DNA of 43,308 nt from an uncultured Methylococcaceae bacterium (GCA_903928685.1 CAIYRS010000106.1:1-43308), one strand, 5' to 3'; positions 26,901-34,956 are shown, numbered from the stretch's first letter. Notes: generated from the sequence alone by a model not told the origin. Numbers and translations: made by a program.

Positions 26901-26995
26901 ATAGTAAACGCCCGATAACCTGCGCCCGCCAATAGCACCACCACAATCAGCATTAATAGCCGTTGGCTTAAGGCAAAACGAATTAACTGCCCCAT
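23912..26995 (-). CDS. HME-RND heavy-metal efflux pump (CusA/CzcA family)
   Basis: An inner-membrane proton/metal antiporter of 1027 residues. It has twelve membrane helices in two bundles, with large periplasmic porter loops. The TM4 signature AIGMLVDAAVVVTEN is nearer the AIGxxxDxA pattern of monovalent-type (Cus) pumps than the DFGxxxDGA of classical CzcA, whereas the porter segment RVSEMLTGTRGDVAVKLFG reads CzcA-like. The substrate (Cu/Ag or Co/Zn/Cd) is therefore open. It forms a tripartite pump with the adaptor and TolC-like proteins encoded just upstream. It shares one base pair with the adaptor stop region and overlaps the DUF3240 gene by 4 bp. Confidence 0.93.
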   Translation of the reverse strand: MGQLIRFALSQRLLMLIVVVLLAGAGYRAFTIIPIDAFPEVSPTQVKIIVKAPGMTPEEVEARITAPIEVELLGIPHQTMLRSIAKYALTDITVDFSEGTDIYWARQQIAERLNTLWGNLPVGVQGGIAPMTTPLGEMFMFSIEGGGLSLMERRDLLDWVIRPALRTVSGVADVNSLGGMVRSFEVIPDNTRLSARGISMDKVVQALQRNNSNDGAGRLSDGEEALIVRAEGRIKTLADVRSIVVDNKNGIAVTVGDIAEIKIGALTRYGAVSKNGEGESVTGLVLSLRGANARQTIVGIEAKLAELSKSFPKGVEAKVFYNRGDLVDKAVETVIHALGEAVVLVVVLLLLFLGNIRAAIVVALALPLAALFTFILMEQIGMSANLMSLGGLAIAIGMLVDAAVVVTENLITHLAHTKTAQRLPRLHVIYRATKEVAAPVTSGILIIIIVFLPLLTLQGLEGKLFTPVALTIVFALSGSLILSLTVIPVIASYLLKEVSHEEPWLPRKLQQAYQPTLAWCLENSKIVFIGAGVLMVLTVLVFTRIGSTFMPTMDEGDIIVQLEKLPSITLAQSVALDGQVQKNLLKNVPEINTIVSRVGSDELGLDPMGLNETDTFLVLKPKDQWHTPDKDHLIEDIRKVMEQTPGIAFGFTQPIEMRVSEMLTGTRGDVAVKLFGPDLAVLNQKANEIAEILRHINGSSDVFAKQNNGMQFLQLTIDRTAAGRLGLDSDGIETLLRTQIEGLNLGIVQEGIKRTPLILRGNSNTANFDNLQITLANGGHVPVTAVARLAKVEGVVSVQREHGQRFVVVRSNVQGRDLVSFVEEARQAVAEKIQLPTGYLVEFGGQFENQQRAAATLSVVVPVSLGLIFLLLFSTFGSIRQAALVLSNIPLAMVGGVFALWASGEYLSVPASVGFIALLGIAVLNGVVMVSYFNQLIASGMDMARVVLVGSSRRLRPVMMTASIAAFGLIPLLFATGPGSEIQRPLAIVVIGGLVSSTFLTLFLLPILYKLFGQAKDSASSAAGVSL

Positions 26996-28146
26996 TACTC
27001 GCTCCCCAAGCCCAGCCAGTTGGCTTTCAACGCCACTGCGCCAGTTATAGCGATGTTTTCGTTGCCGGAAAGTGCGCTGCTAATGGTGGCGTCTTCGCCT
27101 TGTTTGCCGATAACAGTGACTTCTTGGGCGATAAAGCCCTCGTTGTTACGGACAAAAATATACGATTTGCCTGCTTGCTGGGCGATAGCAGTATTGGGTA
27201 CGGTAAACGCCACGCCGCTGTTGGGTTGGATGATTTGGATATTAATGCGCTGCCCTGGGCGCACGTCGCTTTGTTCGCCATGAATGACGGCACGCGCCAA
27301 GATAGTTTGGTTTTCAGGATTGACGTTTTGCCCTAGCAAACTGATTTCGGCACTAATCGGCATAGTCACCGGAGTTTGCCGCTGCTCCAACTGTTGGGCA
27401 TCAGCAGCGGGTTGTTCCAACAACACCTTGTCGCCCAATTTGATTTGCCCTAAACGTTCTTGCGGGATATTAATCTCCAGCCACAATTCATCCAGATTAG
27501 CGATGCGGTATAGCGGCGCCAAGCTATCCACTTTTGCACCCGCCACTGCCAAGCGCTCCATAACCACGCCATTAATCGGCGAACGGATGCTGAGCAAGCC
27601 GGATAAATGGCGGCTTTGAATCAATTGGTTAATTTCGCTGTCGCTCATGCCTGCAATCGCCAGCAATTGCCGATGTTCGCTAGCGGCGGAAGCGGCGGCA
27701 TTGTAAACACTACGGGTTTCCAGCCAACGGCGTTCGGCAATCACGCCTTCATCTACTAATTTTTTATCGCGCTTATAAGCAAATTGCTGCAATTCCAAAT
27801 CGCTATTGGCTTGCAAATACAATTGCTGGGTAGACAGTAAATCAGAGCTGTTCAGCGTTGCCAGCACTTGGCCTTGTTTAACCTTATCGCCAATGGCGGC
27901 GTTTAAGTTGACCACCAAGCCCGCTTGCGAAGCGCTAACGATGAACTCTTTGGCAGGCGGCACCACCACTTTGGCAGGCGCATACAACATCGGCACATGA
28001 GTGACGGCAATGGCTTTGCCTAGGGTGACCCCCAAATTGCTGATGTGGTCAGCAGCCAATTTTATGGTGTTGCCAGCCGCCCAACTGCTAAGCGGCGAAA
28101 GGGCTAACATCATGCCGAGAACAGTCGCTGGCAGTGCCATCCTCAT
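26995..28146 (-). CDS. RND periplasmic adaptor (CzcB/CusB-like)
   Basis: A 383-residue membrane-fusion protein. The signal peptide (MALPATVLGMMLALSPLSSWAAG) is followed by the split lipoyl motif (GLVVNLNAAIGDKVKQGQVLATLNS), a helical hairpin (about 105-160) and beta-barrel segments (INIPQERLGQIKLGDKVLLE, VRPGQRINIQI). It links the inner-membrane pump to the outer-membrane channel. It overlaps the TolC-like gene by 4 bp (28143-28146). Met- or His-rich metal-binding N-termini seen in some homologs are absent. Confidence 0.9.
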   Translation of the reverse strand: MRMALPATVLGMMLALSPLSSWAAGNTIKLAADHISNLGVTLGKAIAVTHVPMLYAPAKVVVPPAKEFIVSASQAGLVVNLNAAIGDKVKQGQVLATLNSSDLLSTQQLYLQANSDLELQQFAYKRDKKLVDEGVIAERRWLETRSVYNAAASAASEHRQLLAIAGMSDSEINQLIQSRHLSGLLSIRSPINGVVMERLAVAGAKVDSLAPLYRIANLDELWLEINIPQERLGQIKLGDKVLLEQPAADAQQLEQRQTPVTMPISAEISLLGQNVNPENQTILARAVIHGEQSDVRPGQRINIQIIQPNSGVAFTVPNTAIAQQAGKSYIFVRNNEGFIAQEVTVIGKQGEDATISSALSGNENIAITGAVALKANWLGLGSE

Positions 28147-29468
28147 GGCAATATCCCAACTGCTTGGTTATAAAAGGCTTGGTCGCGCTCCAGTATCAAC
28201 GCCCGCTCTTTGGCGTTCAAAATCGCTTGATGGGTACGCGCTTGTACTTTCAACAAATCCATCAAATCAATTTCCCCAACCGAAAAAGCCACTTGCATCA
28301 TAGATAAATGCTGTTCCGCGACTTGTTTTAATTGGTTGGATATATCCAGCTCGACGCGGTTAACTTCCAGATTGTGTTCGGCTTCGTGATGGGCTTGCTC
28401 CAAGTTGCGGAATAATTGCTCGCGCTCAGAAATCAGGCGGTTAAGCTCGACATTCACAGCAGCAATATGCGGGGCGCGGTGGGCGCTGCCGCCAAACGGC
28501 ACGTTGACACCAATATTAAAACTTTCGGTATGGTTACTGCGTGGATCGTTATTGCCACGGTCACTGTTTACGCCGACGGTAAGATTGGTTTGTCCATCGC
28601 CTGTTAACTTCAAGGCTTCCAGTTCCGCTTGCTTGCGGCTAATTTGGCTGTTTAAAGCTGCTAAGGCTGGATGGTTTTGTTGGATTTCTTTCAGGCTAAC
28701 CACTTGTTCTTGAAACTTCGCAGGGGCTTTGGTGATTTGGGTGATGCTTTGATAGCGTTTACGGGAGTGCATCAATTCTGCTTCTGCCAACGTCATTGTT
28801 GAGCGTTTTTGTAGCAACTCAGTTTCCGCCAATAAGGCATCGGCGCGAGGCAAATCACCCAATTCCACCCGTCGCATGATGTTTTTCAGCAATTGCCCAA
28901 ACACTTCGGTTTCTGAAGTGGCTTGTTCAAAACGGATTTTTTGCAGCTCCATATCCCATAAAGCTTGCCTTACTAAGCCAGCAACGCGCAGTTTAATCGC
29001 CGCTGCTTGGTTTACTTGGCTGTCTTCCGCTTGGCTAGCCAATTTTTGTTCGGCTTCGCGTTGGCCTAAATTCCACAACGGTACTTGCACCGTGCCATCA
29101 ACATAATGCAGCGTACCACTGGTGGCTTCTTGGAAACGCAAACCCGCTTGCGGCGCACCAGCTACCCAGCTTTGTCCACGTTGGTAAATGGCCTTGGCTT
29201 CTTCTTCTAAAGAATCCAACCAATGGCTATCAGGGTATTTTTCTAAAGTTAAATCAACCAGTTTTGCCAGCGACAGGCTGCTATCAAAATCGATTAAATC
29301 ATGGTGGGTAACCGTTGGTAGGCTTGGAACGTCCACGGGAGCAACGGTGAGAGGTTTTGGAAGCGTTTGTGCCAATCCGTTAGTGGCGACGGTTAATCCG
29401 GCAACCACGCATATTAAAGGTAAGCGGGAATAAGTACGCTGTTTTGCATAGGAGTTTAATGCCAACAT
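28143..29468 (-). CDS. TolC-family outer-membrane channel (CzcC-like)
   Basis: 441 residues. The N-terminal hydrophobic segment (about 15-33) is a signal peptide. Two long helical repeats follow with TolC-type patterns: SLAKLVDLTLEKYPD, QVPLWNLGQREAEQKLA, FNIGVNVPFGGSAHRAPHIAAVNVELNRL and SVGEIDLMDLLKVQART. It is the first gene of the czcCBA-DUF3240 operon, in the usual C-B-A order. A short gap separates it from the His-rich exported protein gene upstream. Confidence 0.9.
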   Translation of the reverse strand: MLALNSYAKQRTYSRLPLICVVAGLTVATNGLAQTLPKPLTVAPVDVPSLPTVTHHDLIDFDSSLSLAKLVDLTLEKYPDSHWLDSLEEEAKAIYQRGQSWVAGAPQAGLRFQEATSGTLHYVDGTVQVPLWNLGQREAEQKLASQAEDSQVNQAAAIKLRVAGLVRQALWDMELQKIRFEQATSETEVFGQLLKNIMRRVELGDLPRADALLAETELLQKRSTMTLAEAELMHSRKRYQSITQITKAPAKFQEQVVSLKEIQQNHPALAALNSQISRKQAELEALKLTGDGQTNLTVGVNSDRGNNDPRSNHTESFNIGVNVPFGGSAHRAPHIAAVNVELNRLISEREQLFRNLEQAHHEAEHNLEVNRVELDISNQLKQVAEQHLSMMQVAFSVGEIDLMDLLKVQARTHQAILNAKERALILERDQAFYNQAVGILP

Positions 29469-29594
29469 AAAAGCTCGATGCGGTATCTGCCGCGACTATA
29501 TAAAAGGGAGGGTAAATCGGTTATGCCAACGCACTCAGCAAAGCGTAGCTCTGCCGGAATGATGATTTGCTAGCGAAAAATCAATCTGCGGGGA

Positions 29595-30008
29595 TTAAAG
29601 CGTGGGCGGCGCTCTGGGAATATGCGCCGATTTAAGCATTTGCCCCTGCGGAATATCAGCGGCTGCATGGATAAAGTAAGTTGATTCTGGCGAAGCAGTC
29701 GCTTGCGGCAGTAAGAAGGCAGTTGCCAGATAAACGGCATTGGCATGATGGCAATCAGCATGATTGTGCTTAATGCCGCTATGGATACCGACCGCGAAGC
29801 CTTCTGCAGAAGGGGCGACAGCCGCAAAACAGGACGATTGTGCAGATGTATCTGCGCTGAGATAAATTTCTAAACCAGGAACATGTAAACCGCCGGAAAC
29901 ATCCGAATCGGCACCGCGAAAACCGCCAGTATGGGCATGTACCAACGGCGCGATGCTTTGCAGCAACACCAGCAATACCAGTAACGATGTTCGGATTATT
30001 GAAACCAT
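29595..30008 (-). CDS. Small exported His-rich protein upstream of the efflux operon
   Basis: About 137 residues, with signal peptide MVSIIRTSLLVLLVLLQSIAPLVHA. The mature part begins HTGGFRG and contains potential metal ligands: HAH at the cleavage region, SSCFAAV, and HNHADCHHANA. The ATG at 30006-30008 is preferred over a TTG five codons upstream. Similar small exported proteins are often found ahead of metal-efflux operons, so a periplasmic metal-binding or sensing role is likely. The exact family is not recognised. Confidence 0.65.
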   Translation of the reverse strand: MVSIIRTSLLVLLVLLQSIAPLVHAHTGGFRGADSDVSGGLHVPGLEIYLSADTSAQSSCFAAVAPSAEGFAVGIHSGIKHNHADCHHANAVYLATAFLLPQATASPESTYFIHAAADIPQGQMLKSAHIPRAPPTL

Positions 30009-30055
30009 GCAGGATAACAACAAATATAGGAAGTTGATTGATTATACAACGCTTA

Positions 30056-30448
30056 TCAGCTGTAGCGTCCGCTTATCGGCTTTTTGTACCGGGATTTGAT
30101 AAACAGCACGGCAAGGCTAAACAAGCTACAGCAACCGATGGCGGTAAACAATTCGGAGAGATTGCTGGAAAAGACAAAAATAAAACCTTGGCCTTTAATT
30201 AACGAGGAAAAGCTGGATACGCAAAACGGCATCAAAAACAACCGGAAAGTCTGCCAAGCATCCGCAGTACTGCCGTTGACGCTTAACAACAAACCACAAC
30301 CAATTACCGCGCTAATGCCAGCGGAATTAATCCAGATTTTAAGGGAAGGATCAAAATGGTGATAGATAGTCACCAAATACCAGATTAAATAACACCATAA
30401 AACGATTTTTCCCGGTTTTATGGCAACGAAATAAGGGATGATTTGCAT
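30056..30448 (-). CDS. Hypothetical membrane protein
   Basis: 130 residues with four hydrophobic segments (about 14-30, 42-58, 67-88 and 96-117) and a basic tail KSRYKKPISGRY. No motif is recognised. It lies between the efflux-operon cluster and the first TIR-linked module. Coding is supported by a full-length membrane-protein pattern, but family support is lacking. Confidence 0.5.
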   Translation of the reverse strand: MQIIPYFVAIKPGKIVLWCYLIWYLVTIYHHFDPSLKIWINSAGISAVIGCGLLLSVNGSTADAWQTFRLFLMPFCVSSFSSLIKGQGFIFVFSSNLSELFTAIGCCSLFSLAVLFIKSRYKKPISGRYS

Positions 30449-30520
30449 AGCGTTGTGGTTGGTTGTGGCGTAAAAAACAGGTTGTTAACGCCAATTCAAA
30501 AGCATTTGTCATCTGCGGGT

Positions 30521-30546
30521 GATGGGCTTCCTGGCGTCAGCCCATC
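30521..30546. repeat. 26-bp inverted repeat, left copy, bracketing the remnant TIR module
   Basis: GATGGGCT, spacer TCCTGGCGTC, AGCCCATC. The same sequence except GG to AT in the spacer lies at 31253-31278. This copy sits 5 bp past the end of the 157-residue gene. Both copies follow minus-strand stops and so may act as terminator hairpins. Confidence 0.7.
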
Positions 30547-30551
30547 CAAAA

Positions 30552-31025
30552 TTAAACATCTTCCAATAAAGTCAGATCTTCAACACCAGCCATGTCTGCA
30601 AGCATTCTTGTGTAATTTCGTAAATTTCCCTGGAGAACAGCTAATTCATTCCTAAAAACTTGGCATTGTTGAGGATTATCAAAGGCATTTTCTAGGCTTA
30701 ATCGATGCCATTTTGCAGTAAATGGACGAATAACTTGGTTAAGGACGATAACCGCAATTTTTGTAAACTCTATACAACCTCTGGTATTGGCTTTTAGAAT
30801 TTCACGAGTAATGGGAAATAATTGATGGATGCTATCAAGTGCCGTTTTTTCATCACCATGTGTTGAATTCAAAGGTTGGGTTGTAATTCTTGTAAGTAAT
30901 TCAATATAAAGCTGCCAAGCGGCTGTTTTATCTTCATCCTTTGGCTTCCATTCCATTTCTAAGAAAGGTGCGGTTACCTTTAAAGAAGACATGCTCCACT
31001 TTTCTAACCATTCGCTCCATTTCAT
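30552..31025 (-). CDS. Unknown 157-residue protein coupled to a TIR remnant
   Basis: It starts with the ATG at 31023-31025 that overlaps the TGA of the preceding short frame, giving MKWSEWLEKWSM. The protein is mainly helical and cytoplasmic, with distinctive segments FLEMEWKPKDEDKTAAWQLY, FPITREILKANTRGCIEFTK, VLNQVIRPFTAKWHRLS and a final NYTRMLADMAGVEDL. I do not recognise a named domain. I recall similar proteins downstream of TIR genes, which fits its neighbour here. It is AT-richer than its metal-resistance neighbours. Possible role: partner or regulator of a TIR effector. Confidence 0.7.
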   Translation of the reverse strand: MKWSEWLEKWSMSSLKVTAPFLEMEWKPKDEDKTAAWQLYIELLTRITTQPLNSTHGDEKTALDSIHQLFPITREILKANTRGCIEFTKIAVIVLNQVIRPFTAKWHRLSLENAFDNPQQCQVFRNELAVLQGNLRNYTRMLADMAGVEDLTLLEDV

Positions 31026-31195
31026 TTTTGCCACTCCGCGCCAGAACGATTGTTAACAAAATTTGGAAAAGAATTGTCTGGAATTATCGTGTTGCGTCGT
31101 TTGAATGCATAGGAAAACAAATTTTCAAATTTATCCCGATGATTTTGGTCATTTGCATGATGATAACTAACGAAGACTTTGTGGCGTTGTGTCAT
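31022..31195 (-). pseudogene. Internally deleted TIR (DUF1863/ThsB-like) gene remnant
   Basis: A 57-residue frame with a good ribosome site (AAAGGA, 6 nt before ATG) reads MTQRHKVFVSYHHANDQNHR for its first 20 residues, a typical start of TIR/DUF1863 proteins (KVFxSYHHAND). It ends with the segment PDNSFPNFVNNRSG followed by AEWQK, which I recall as the typical C-terminal end of the same family. The ~150 residues between, including the catalytic core, are missing, yet the frame is intact and still coupled (ATGA) to the next gene. It therefore looks like an in-frame internal deletion. Alternatively it is a genuine small protein. Confidence 0.6.
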
Positions 31196-31252
31196 TTTGA
31201 TTCCTTTGTTTTATTTATATTGCAACCAGTATAGTTTAGTTATGACACAAAC

Positions 31253-31278
31253 GATGGGCTTCCTATCGTCAGCCCATC
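31253..31278. repeat. 26-bp inverted repeat, right copy
   Basis: GATGGGCT, spacer TCCTATCGTC, AGCCCATC. It directly abuts the copA stop codon at 31279 and forms, with 30521-30546, a direct-repeat frame around the TIR remnant module. Confidence 0.7.
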
Positions 31279-33513
31279 CTACCACTTCATCCAACGCAAA
31301 CGATTGGCATTACTCACCACCGTCAATGACGACATCGCCATCGCCGCGCCAGCAATCATCGGATTCAGCAAGATACCCGCAATTGGGTATAACAAGCCTG
31401 CCGCTACCGGAATGCTGAGGGTGTTGTAAAAAAACGCGCCGATCAGGTTTTGCTTGATATTAATTACCGTAGCTTTCGACAAGCTAATCACTTCCGGCAC
31501 TTTCAGCAGCGAGCCTTGCAAAATCACCACATCGGCACTGGCGATTGCCACGTCCGTGCCTGTGCCTATCGCCATGCCGACATCGGCTTGCGCCAACGCG
31601 GGCGCATCGTTAATGCCGTCACCAACCATGCCAACCACTTCGCCTTGTTGCTGCAAAGACTGCACCACGCCCGCTTTGTCTTGCGGCAACACTTGGGCAA
31701 TCACTTCGGCAATGCCGCTTTGTTTGGCGATGGCATGGGCGGTGATTTGGTTATCGCCAGTCACCATGATGATGCGTAAGCCTAAGCTTTGCAGCTTGGC
31801 GACGGCAGCGGCGGAGTCTTTTTTAATCGGGTCGGCGACCGCGATAATGCCGACAATGCTATCGCCCAGCGCCAGTAACATCGGCGTTTGCCCTAAGGCA
31901 GATAGCTTTTCCAGTTTGTTGTTAAAGCGGCTGAATTTCACCTGCTCTCTATCCATCAAGGCTTTGTTGCCGAACAACACCCGCTGGCCTTTATAGTCCG
32001 CACTCACGCCAAAGCCCGCAATGGCGGCAAATCCGGTCATTTTTTCCAGCGTTAATTGTTTTTCCGCCGCTGCCGCCAAAATCGCCGCCGCCAATGGATG
32101 TTCAGAGCCTGACTCAATACTGGCTGCCAATTGCAGCACCGCATCTTTATCAATCTCGCCCAAGGTTTCTACGCTGACCACCACGGGTTTGCCTTCGGTA
32201 ATCGTGCCTGTTTTATCCAAAACCAAACACGTCAACTTCCCTGCCGATTGCAGGGCATCGCCGTTGCGTATCAGAATGCCCGCTTGCGCCGCCCTGCCGA
32301 CTGCCACCATCACCGAAATCGGCGTTGCCAATCCTAAGGCGCAAGGGCAAGCAATCACCAGCACGGTCATGGAAGTCACGAACGCGTACGCCAATGACGG
32401 TTCTGGGCCAAAAATGTACCAGATAAAAAAAGTCAGCACGGCAATGGCAACCACCACGGGCACAAACACCGCCGCGATTTTATCGGCTAATTTGGCAATA
32501 TCCGGTTTGCTGCTTTGCGCTTGGCGCACGCTGCTGATGATTTGCGCCAGCGCGGTGTCGCGGCCTATGCGGGTTGCGGTAAATAAAAAACTGCCTGTTT
32601 GGTTCATCGTGCCTGCCGCCACTTGGCTATTGGCGGATTTTTCTACAGGCATCGGCTCGCCAGTCAACATGGCTTCATCGACAGTGGAATGGCCTTCGAC
32701 GACCACGCCATCCACGGGGATTTTTTCACCCGGCCTAACCCGCAAAGTTTCGCCCAAACCGACTTCCACTATCGGCACGTCGCGTTCTTCGCCATTGCGG
32801 ATCACACGGGCAGTGCGCGGTTGCAATCCCAACAATTCGCGGATTGCGCTGGAGGTTTTGCCTCTGGCGCGGGTTTCCAAGGCGGTACCTAAATTGATGA
32901 ACGCCAAAATCACCACAGCGGCTTCAAAATAAGCGTGTGTTGCCAAGCTGGGCAGACTGCCGTAGTAATCGATGACAATGCACGAATACAACCACGCCGA
33001 GCCTGTACCCAAGGCAATCAAAGTATCCATAGTGGCTTGCCCAACACGTAACGATTGCACCGCGCCACTATAAAAATGCCAGCCAGAATAAATCATGATG
33101 GCTAAGCTGATAACCGCAGTTTGCGGCCAAAACCAACGGCCTGCCGCCGAACCCATCGCAGGCAACCAGCCGAGATGTTCGAGCAGCATCAATAACAGCC
33201 CGAAACCACCAGCCACTATGGCTTTGGACATTAACTGCCGATAGCGTTGCGCTTCCAACGCTTCTTCCGCTGCCGGGTCTTCCAGCGCTTCCATCACAGC
33301 GGCATCGTAACCCGCCAATTTTGTCGCCTGTATCAACGCCGCCGCATCAGCATGGCCTTGCACCATTGCCGAATGGTCGGCAAAACTGACATTGACCGCC
33401 GTCACCCCAGCCACCGCCGCCAAAGCCGTCTCCACCGAACTGACGCAGCCAGCACAGCGCATACCTAAAATGGATAAGCGTAAGGGTTCCAAACCTGCTT
33501 GATTAGCCGCCAT
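31279..33513 (-). CDS. copA: Cu(+)-translocating P1B-type ATPase
   Basis: An inner-membrane copper exporter of 744 residues. It has one N-terminal HMA domain with GMRCAGC (Cys20, Cys23), eight membrane helices, the actuator motif TGEP (284-287), the metal-site CPC (389-391, in [11 protein letters not shown]), phosphorylation motif DKTGT (Asp433), SEHPLA and [14 protein letters not shown] with MSS near the end ([16 protein letters not shown]) is the Cu(I)-type P1B-1 pattern. Transcribed 9 bp after copZ. No CueR gene is nearby. Confidence 0.95.
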   Translation of the reverse strand: MAANQAGLEPLRLSILGMRCAGCVSSVETALAAVAGVTAVNVSFADHSAMVQGHADAAALIQATKLAGYDAAVMEALEDPAAEEALEAQRYRQLMSKAIVAGGFGLLLMLLEHLGWLPAMGSAAGRWFWPQTAVISLAIMIYSGWHFYSGAVQSLRVGQATMDTLIALGTGSAWLYSCIVIDYYGSLPSLATHAYFEAAVVILAFINLGTALETRARGKTSSAIRELLGLQPRTARVIRNGEERDVPIVEVGLGETLRVRPGEKIPVDGVVVEGHSTVDEAMLTGEPMPVEKSANSQVAAGTMNQTGSFLFTATRIGRDTALAQIISSVRQAQSSKPDIAKLADKIAAVFVPVVVAIAVLTFFIWYIFGPEPSLAYAFVTSMTVLVIACPCALGLATPISVMVAVGRAAQAGILIRNGDALQSAGKLTCLVLDKTGTITEGKPVVVSVETLGEIDKDAVLQLAASIESGSEHPLAAAILAAAAEKQLTLEKMTGFAAIAGFGVSADYKGQRVLFGNKALMDREQVKFSRFNNKLEKLSALGQTPMLLALGDSIVGIIAVADPIKKDSAAAVAKLQSLGLRIIMVTGDNQITAHAIAKQSGIAEVIAQVLPQDKAGVVQSLQQQGEVVGMVGDGINDAPALAQADVGMAIGTGTDVAIASADVVILQGSLLKVPEVISLSKATVINIKQNLIGAFFYNTLSIPVAAGLLYPIAGILLNPMIAGAAMAMSSLTVVSNANRLRWMKW

Positions 33514-33522
33514 CGGTAAGAA

Positions 33523-33738
33523 TTAAGCAGCGGATACGGTGTAACCCGCATCAGTAATGGCAGCGCTGATAGCCGCTAATGTCACCACGCTGTTATCAAA
33601 TTCAACGCTGACTTCATTGCTTTTGCTGGAAGCCGTCACCTGGCTAATGCCAGCCATAGCCGATAACTTGCTGATAACGTTATTTTCACAACCGCCACAT
33701 TTCATACCATTGACGTTTAAAGTAATTGTTTCATTCAT
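33523..33738 (-). CDS. copZ: Copper chaperone (HMA domain)
   Basis: 71 residues forming a single HMA ferredoxin-like domain with the metal-binding motif GMKCGGCENN (Cys14 and Cys17). It starts behind AGGAA. First gene of the copZ-copA operon. It is expected to carry Cu(I) to CopA in the cytoplasm. Confidence 0.92.
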   Translation of the reverse strand: MNETITLNVNGMKCGGCENNVISKLSAMAGISQVTASSKSNEVSVEFDNSVVTLAAISAAITDAGYTVSAA

Positions 33739-33844
33739 GGGGAATTCCTATTGTTTGGGGGATTGGTAACTTAGCGTGCAGACATCGGTTTGCTAAATAC
33801 AGGATGGAGTTTGCGACCAATACCATTAAGTTAAGCAACACAAG

Positions 33845-33943
33845 CCGTTCGTGCTGAGCTTGTCGAAGCATAAACGGCTTGTGTTGCGAGGGTCGGATTT
33901 TTCCGTTCATCCTTCGACAAGCTCAGGACGAACGGAAAAATCC
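33845..33943. repeat. BIME with REP units in both orientations
   Basis: CCGTTCGTGCTGAGCTTGTC (start 33845) faces a second hairpin whose arms GGATTTTTCCGTTC (33895-33908) and GAACGGAAAAATCC (33930-33943) are perfect. Loop identical to that at 51-71. Occupies most of the gap upstream of copZ; nothing else clear in 33739-34017. Confidence 0.8.
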
Positions 33944-34017
33944 TTAATTTACGGCATTGGTTGCAACCCCATCCTTAAGGCTTTGCTATCTAGTAGATTC
34001 CAACTCGCGCAAGCCAA

Positions 34018-34554
34018 TTAATGCTTAACCACAGGAATTTGATATTGCATATAACCCCGCAACACCGGAGCGGTCGGCGACTCACAACTTTGCACAAACT
34101 CCGCCGCCAAAGCCATCACCTTACCTGCTTCATCAACCTGCAACTGACTGATACTGAAATTGCCATAAACTTCATTACATTCATTGCCATTGCTTATCAC
34201 CTTCAGCAGCGGCAACTTGCCAGTGCCCGCTGCCGTGGCGGTGATTTTGTCATAGCGCCCCAGATGCAATTTTTCACCATTAGGCGCTTGTAGGCGGATT
34301 GACCAATAACCGCTATCGGTTTTTACCGAAAACTCCACCGCCGCCAAATCGCCTGTTAACGACAACTGGCTATTGGTTTTACTGTAATTTTGGCTATCGC
34401 CACCGCCGACATGCTCGCCCAGTTCACTGGTATAACTAAAAGTGCTGGTAGTCTCGGCAGGCAATAAAGCCAATAAATACGGCGCAGCAACCACGCCCGC
34501 ACCCAGCAACACCGCGAGCGCCACAGCTGTTGTTATCAAATTTCGTTTAGTCAT
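34018..34554 (-). CDS. Hypothetical membrane-anchored/exported protein
   Basis: 178 residues from the ATG at 34554 (MTKRNLITTAVALAVLLGAG). The N-terminal helix (about 6-27) is a signal anchor or signal peptide. The rest is beta-rich, with two Cys (GNECNEVYGN and EFVQSCESPTAP) that could form a disulfide in the periplasm. A longer start adds MVIGVK. No family is recognised. Transcribed away from the TIR operon. Confidence 0.6.
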   Translation of the reverse strand: MTKRNLITTAVALAVLLGAGVVAAPYLLALLPAETTSTFSYTSELGEHVGGGDSQNYSKTNSQLSLTGDLAAVEFSVKTDSGYWSIRLQAPNGEKLHLGRYDKITATAAGTGKLPLLKVISNGNECNEVYGNFSISQLQVDEAGKVMALAAEFVQSCESPTAPVLRGYMQYQIPVVKH

Positions 34555-34672
34555 TTTTACGCCTATTACCAACTAACATACCGATTATATAACTTTGGGC
34601 AACACTATATTGCCTAGTTGGCATTATATACGTTGAATAGTTTTTTGGTGTGCCGTCGTCTTGATTGCAAAG

Positions 34673-34694
34673 GCGGGCAAGATGCCCGCGCTCC
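34673..34694. repeat. GC-rich palindromic repeat
   Basis: GCGGGCAAGATGCCCGC plus GCTCC, third copy of the 2282/12633 family. It marks the left border of the AT-rich segment that carries the TIR operon. The gap 34573-34956 also holds the promoter and leader described separately. Confidence 0.7.
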
Positions 34695-34789
34695 TTAAAA
34701 ATCAGAGCCTAAAAACCCATTAATTTTTTAAATTTTGAGTCTCATGAACATGGAATTTATTGAGTAGATATTTTTAGCTAACAAAAATT

Positions 34790-34818
34790 TTGATACTGAC
34801 AAAATAATTTGCTACTTT
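34790..34818 (+). promoter_or_regulatory. Candidate sigma-70 promoter of the TIR operon
   Basis: TTGATA (34790-34795) and TACTTT (34813-34818) are separated by 17 bp in AT-rich DNA, giving a leader of about 130 nt before the first gene. Good -35 match, moderate -10 match. Not tested. Confidence 0.35.
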
Positions 34819-34821
34819 ACT

Positions 34822-34909
34822 AGCCGAAATTGGCAATAGTTAGCCAGATTTTAAAAATCTAAATACTATCCAAATAACATTAAATCATTCGAGTTTCGGC
34901 TTTAATGTT
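34822..34909 (+). promoter_or_regulatory. Leader with crossing inverted repeats
   Basis: AGCCGAAA (34822-34829) is the exact complement of TTTCGGCT (34894-34901), and AACATTAAA (34876-34884) that of TTTAATGTT (34901-34909). The two pairings cross and share base 34901, so they form either a near-pseudoknot or alternative structures. AGATTTT/AAAATCT (34846-34860) is a tight palindrome between them, suitable as a protein-binding site. Located 48-135 bp before the first gene of the TIR operon. Confidence 0.4.
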
Positions 34910-34956
34910 TTAAATACATCTAATTTTTAGTTAGCACTCCCACATATAAAGCTGGT

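Noticed and set aside
30941-31234. Plus-strand open frame of 97 residues
   Set aside because: It is antisense to the TIR remnant and its coupled partner, which have a ribosome site and family resemblance on the other strand.
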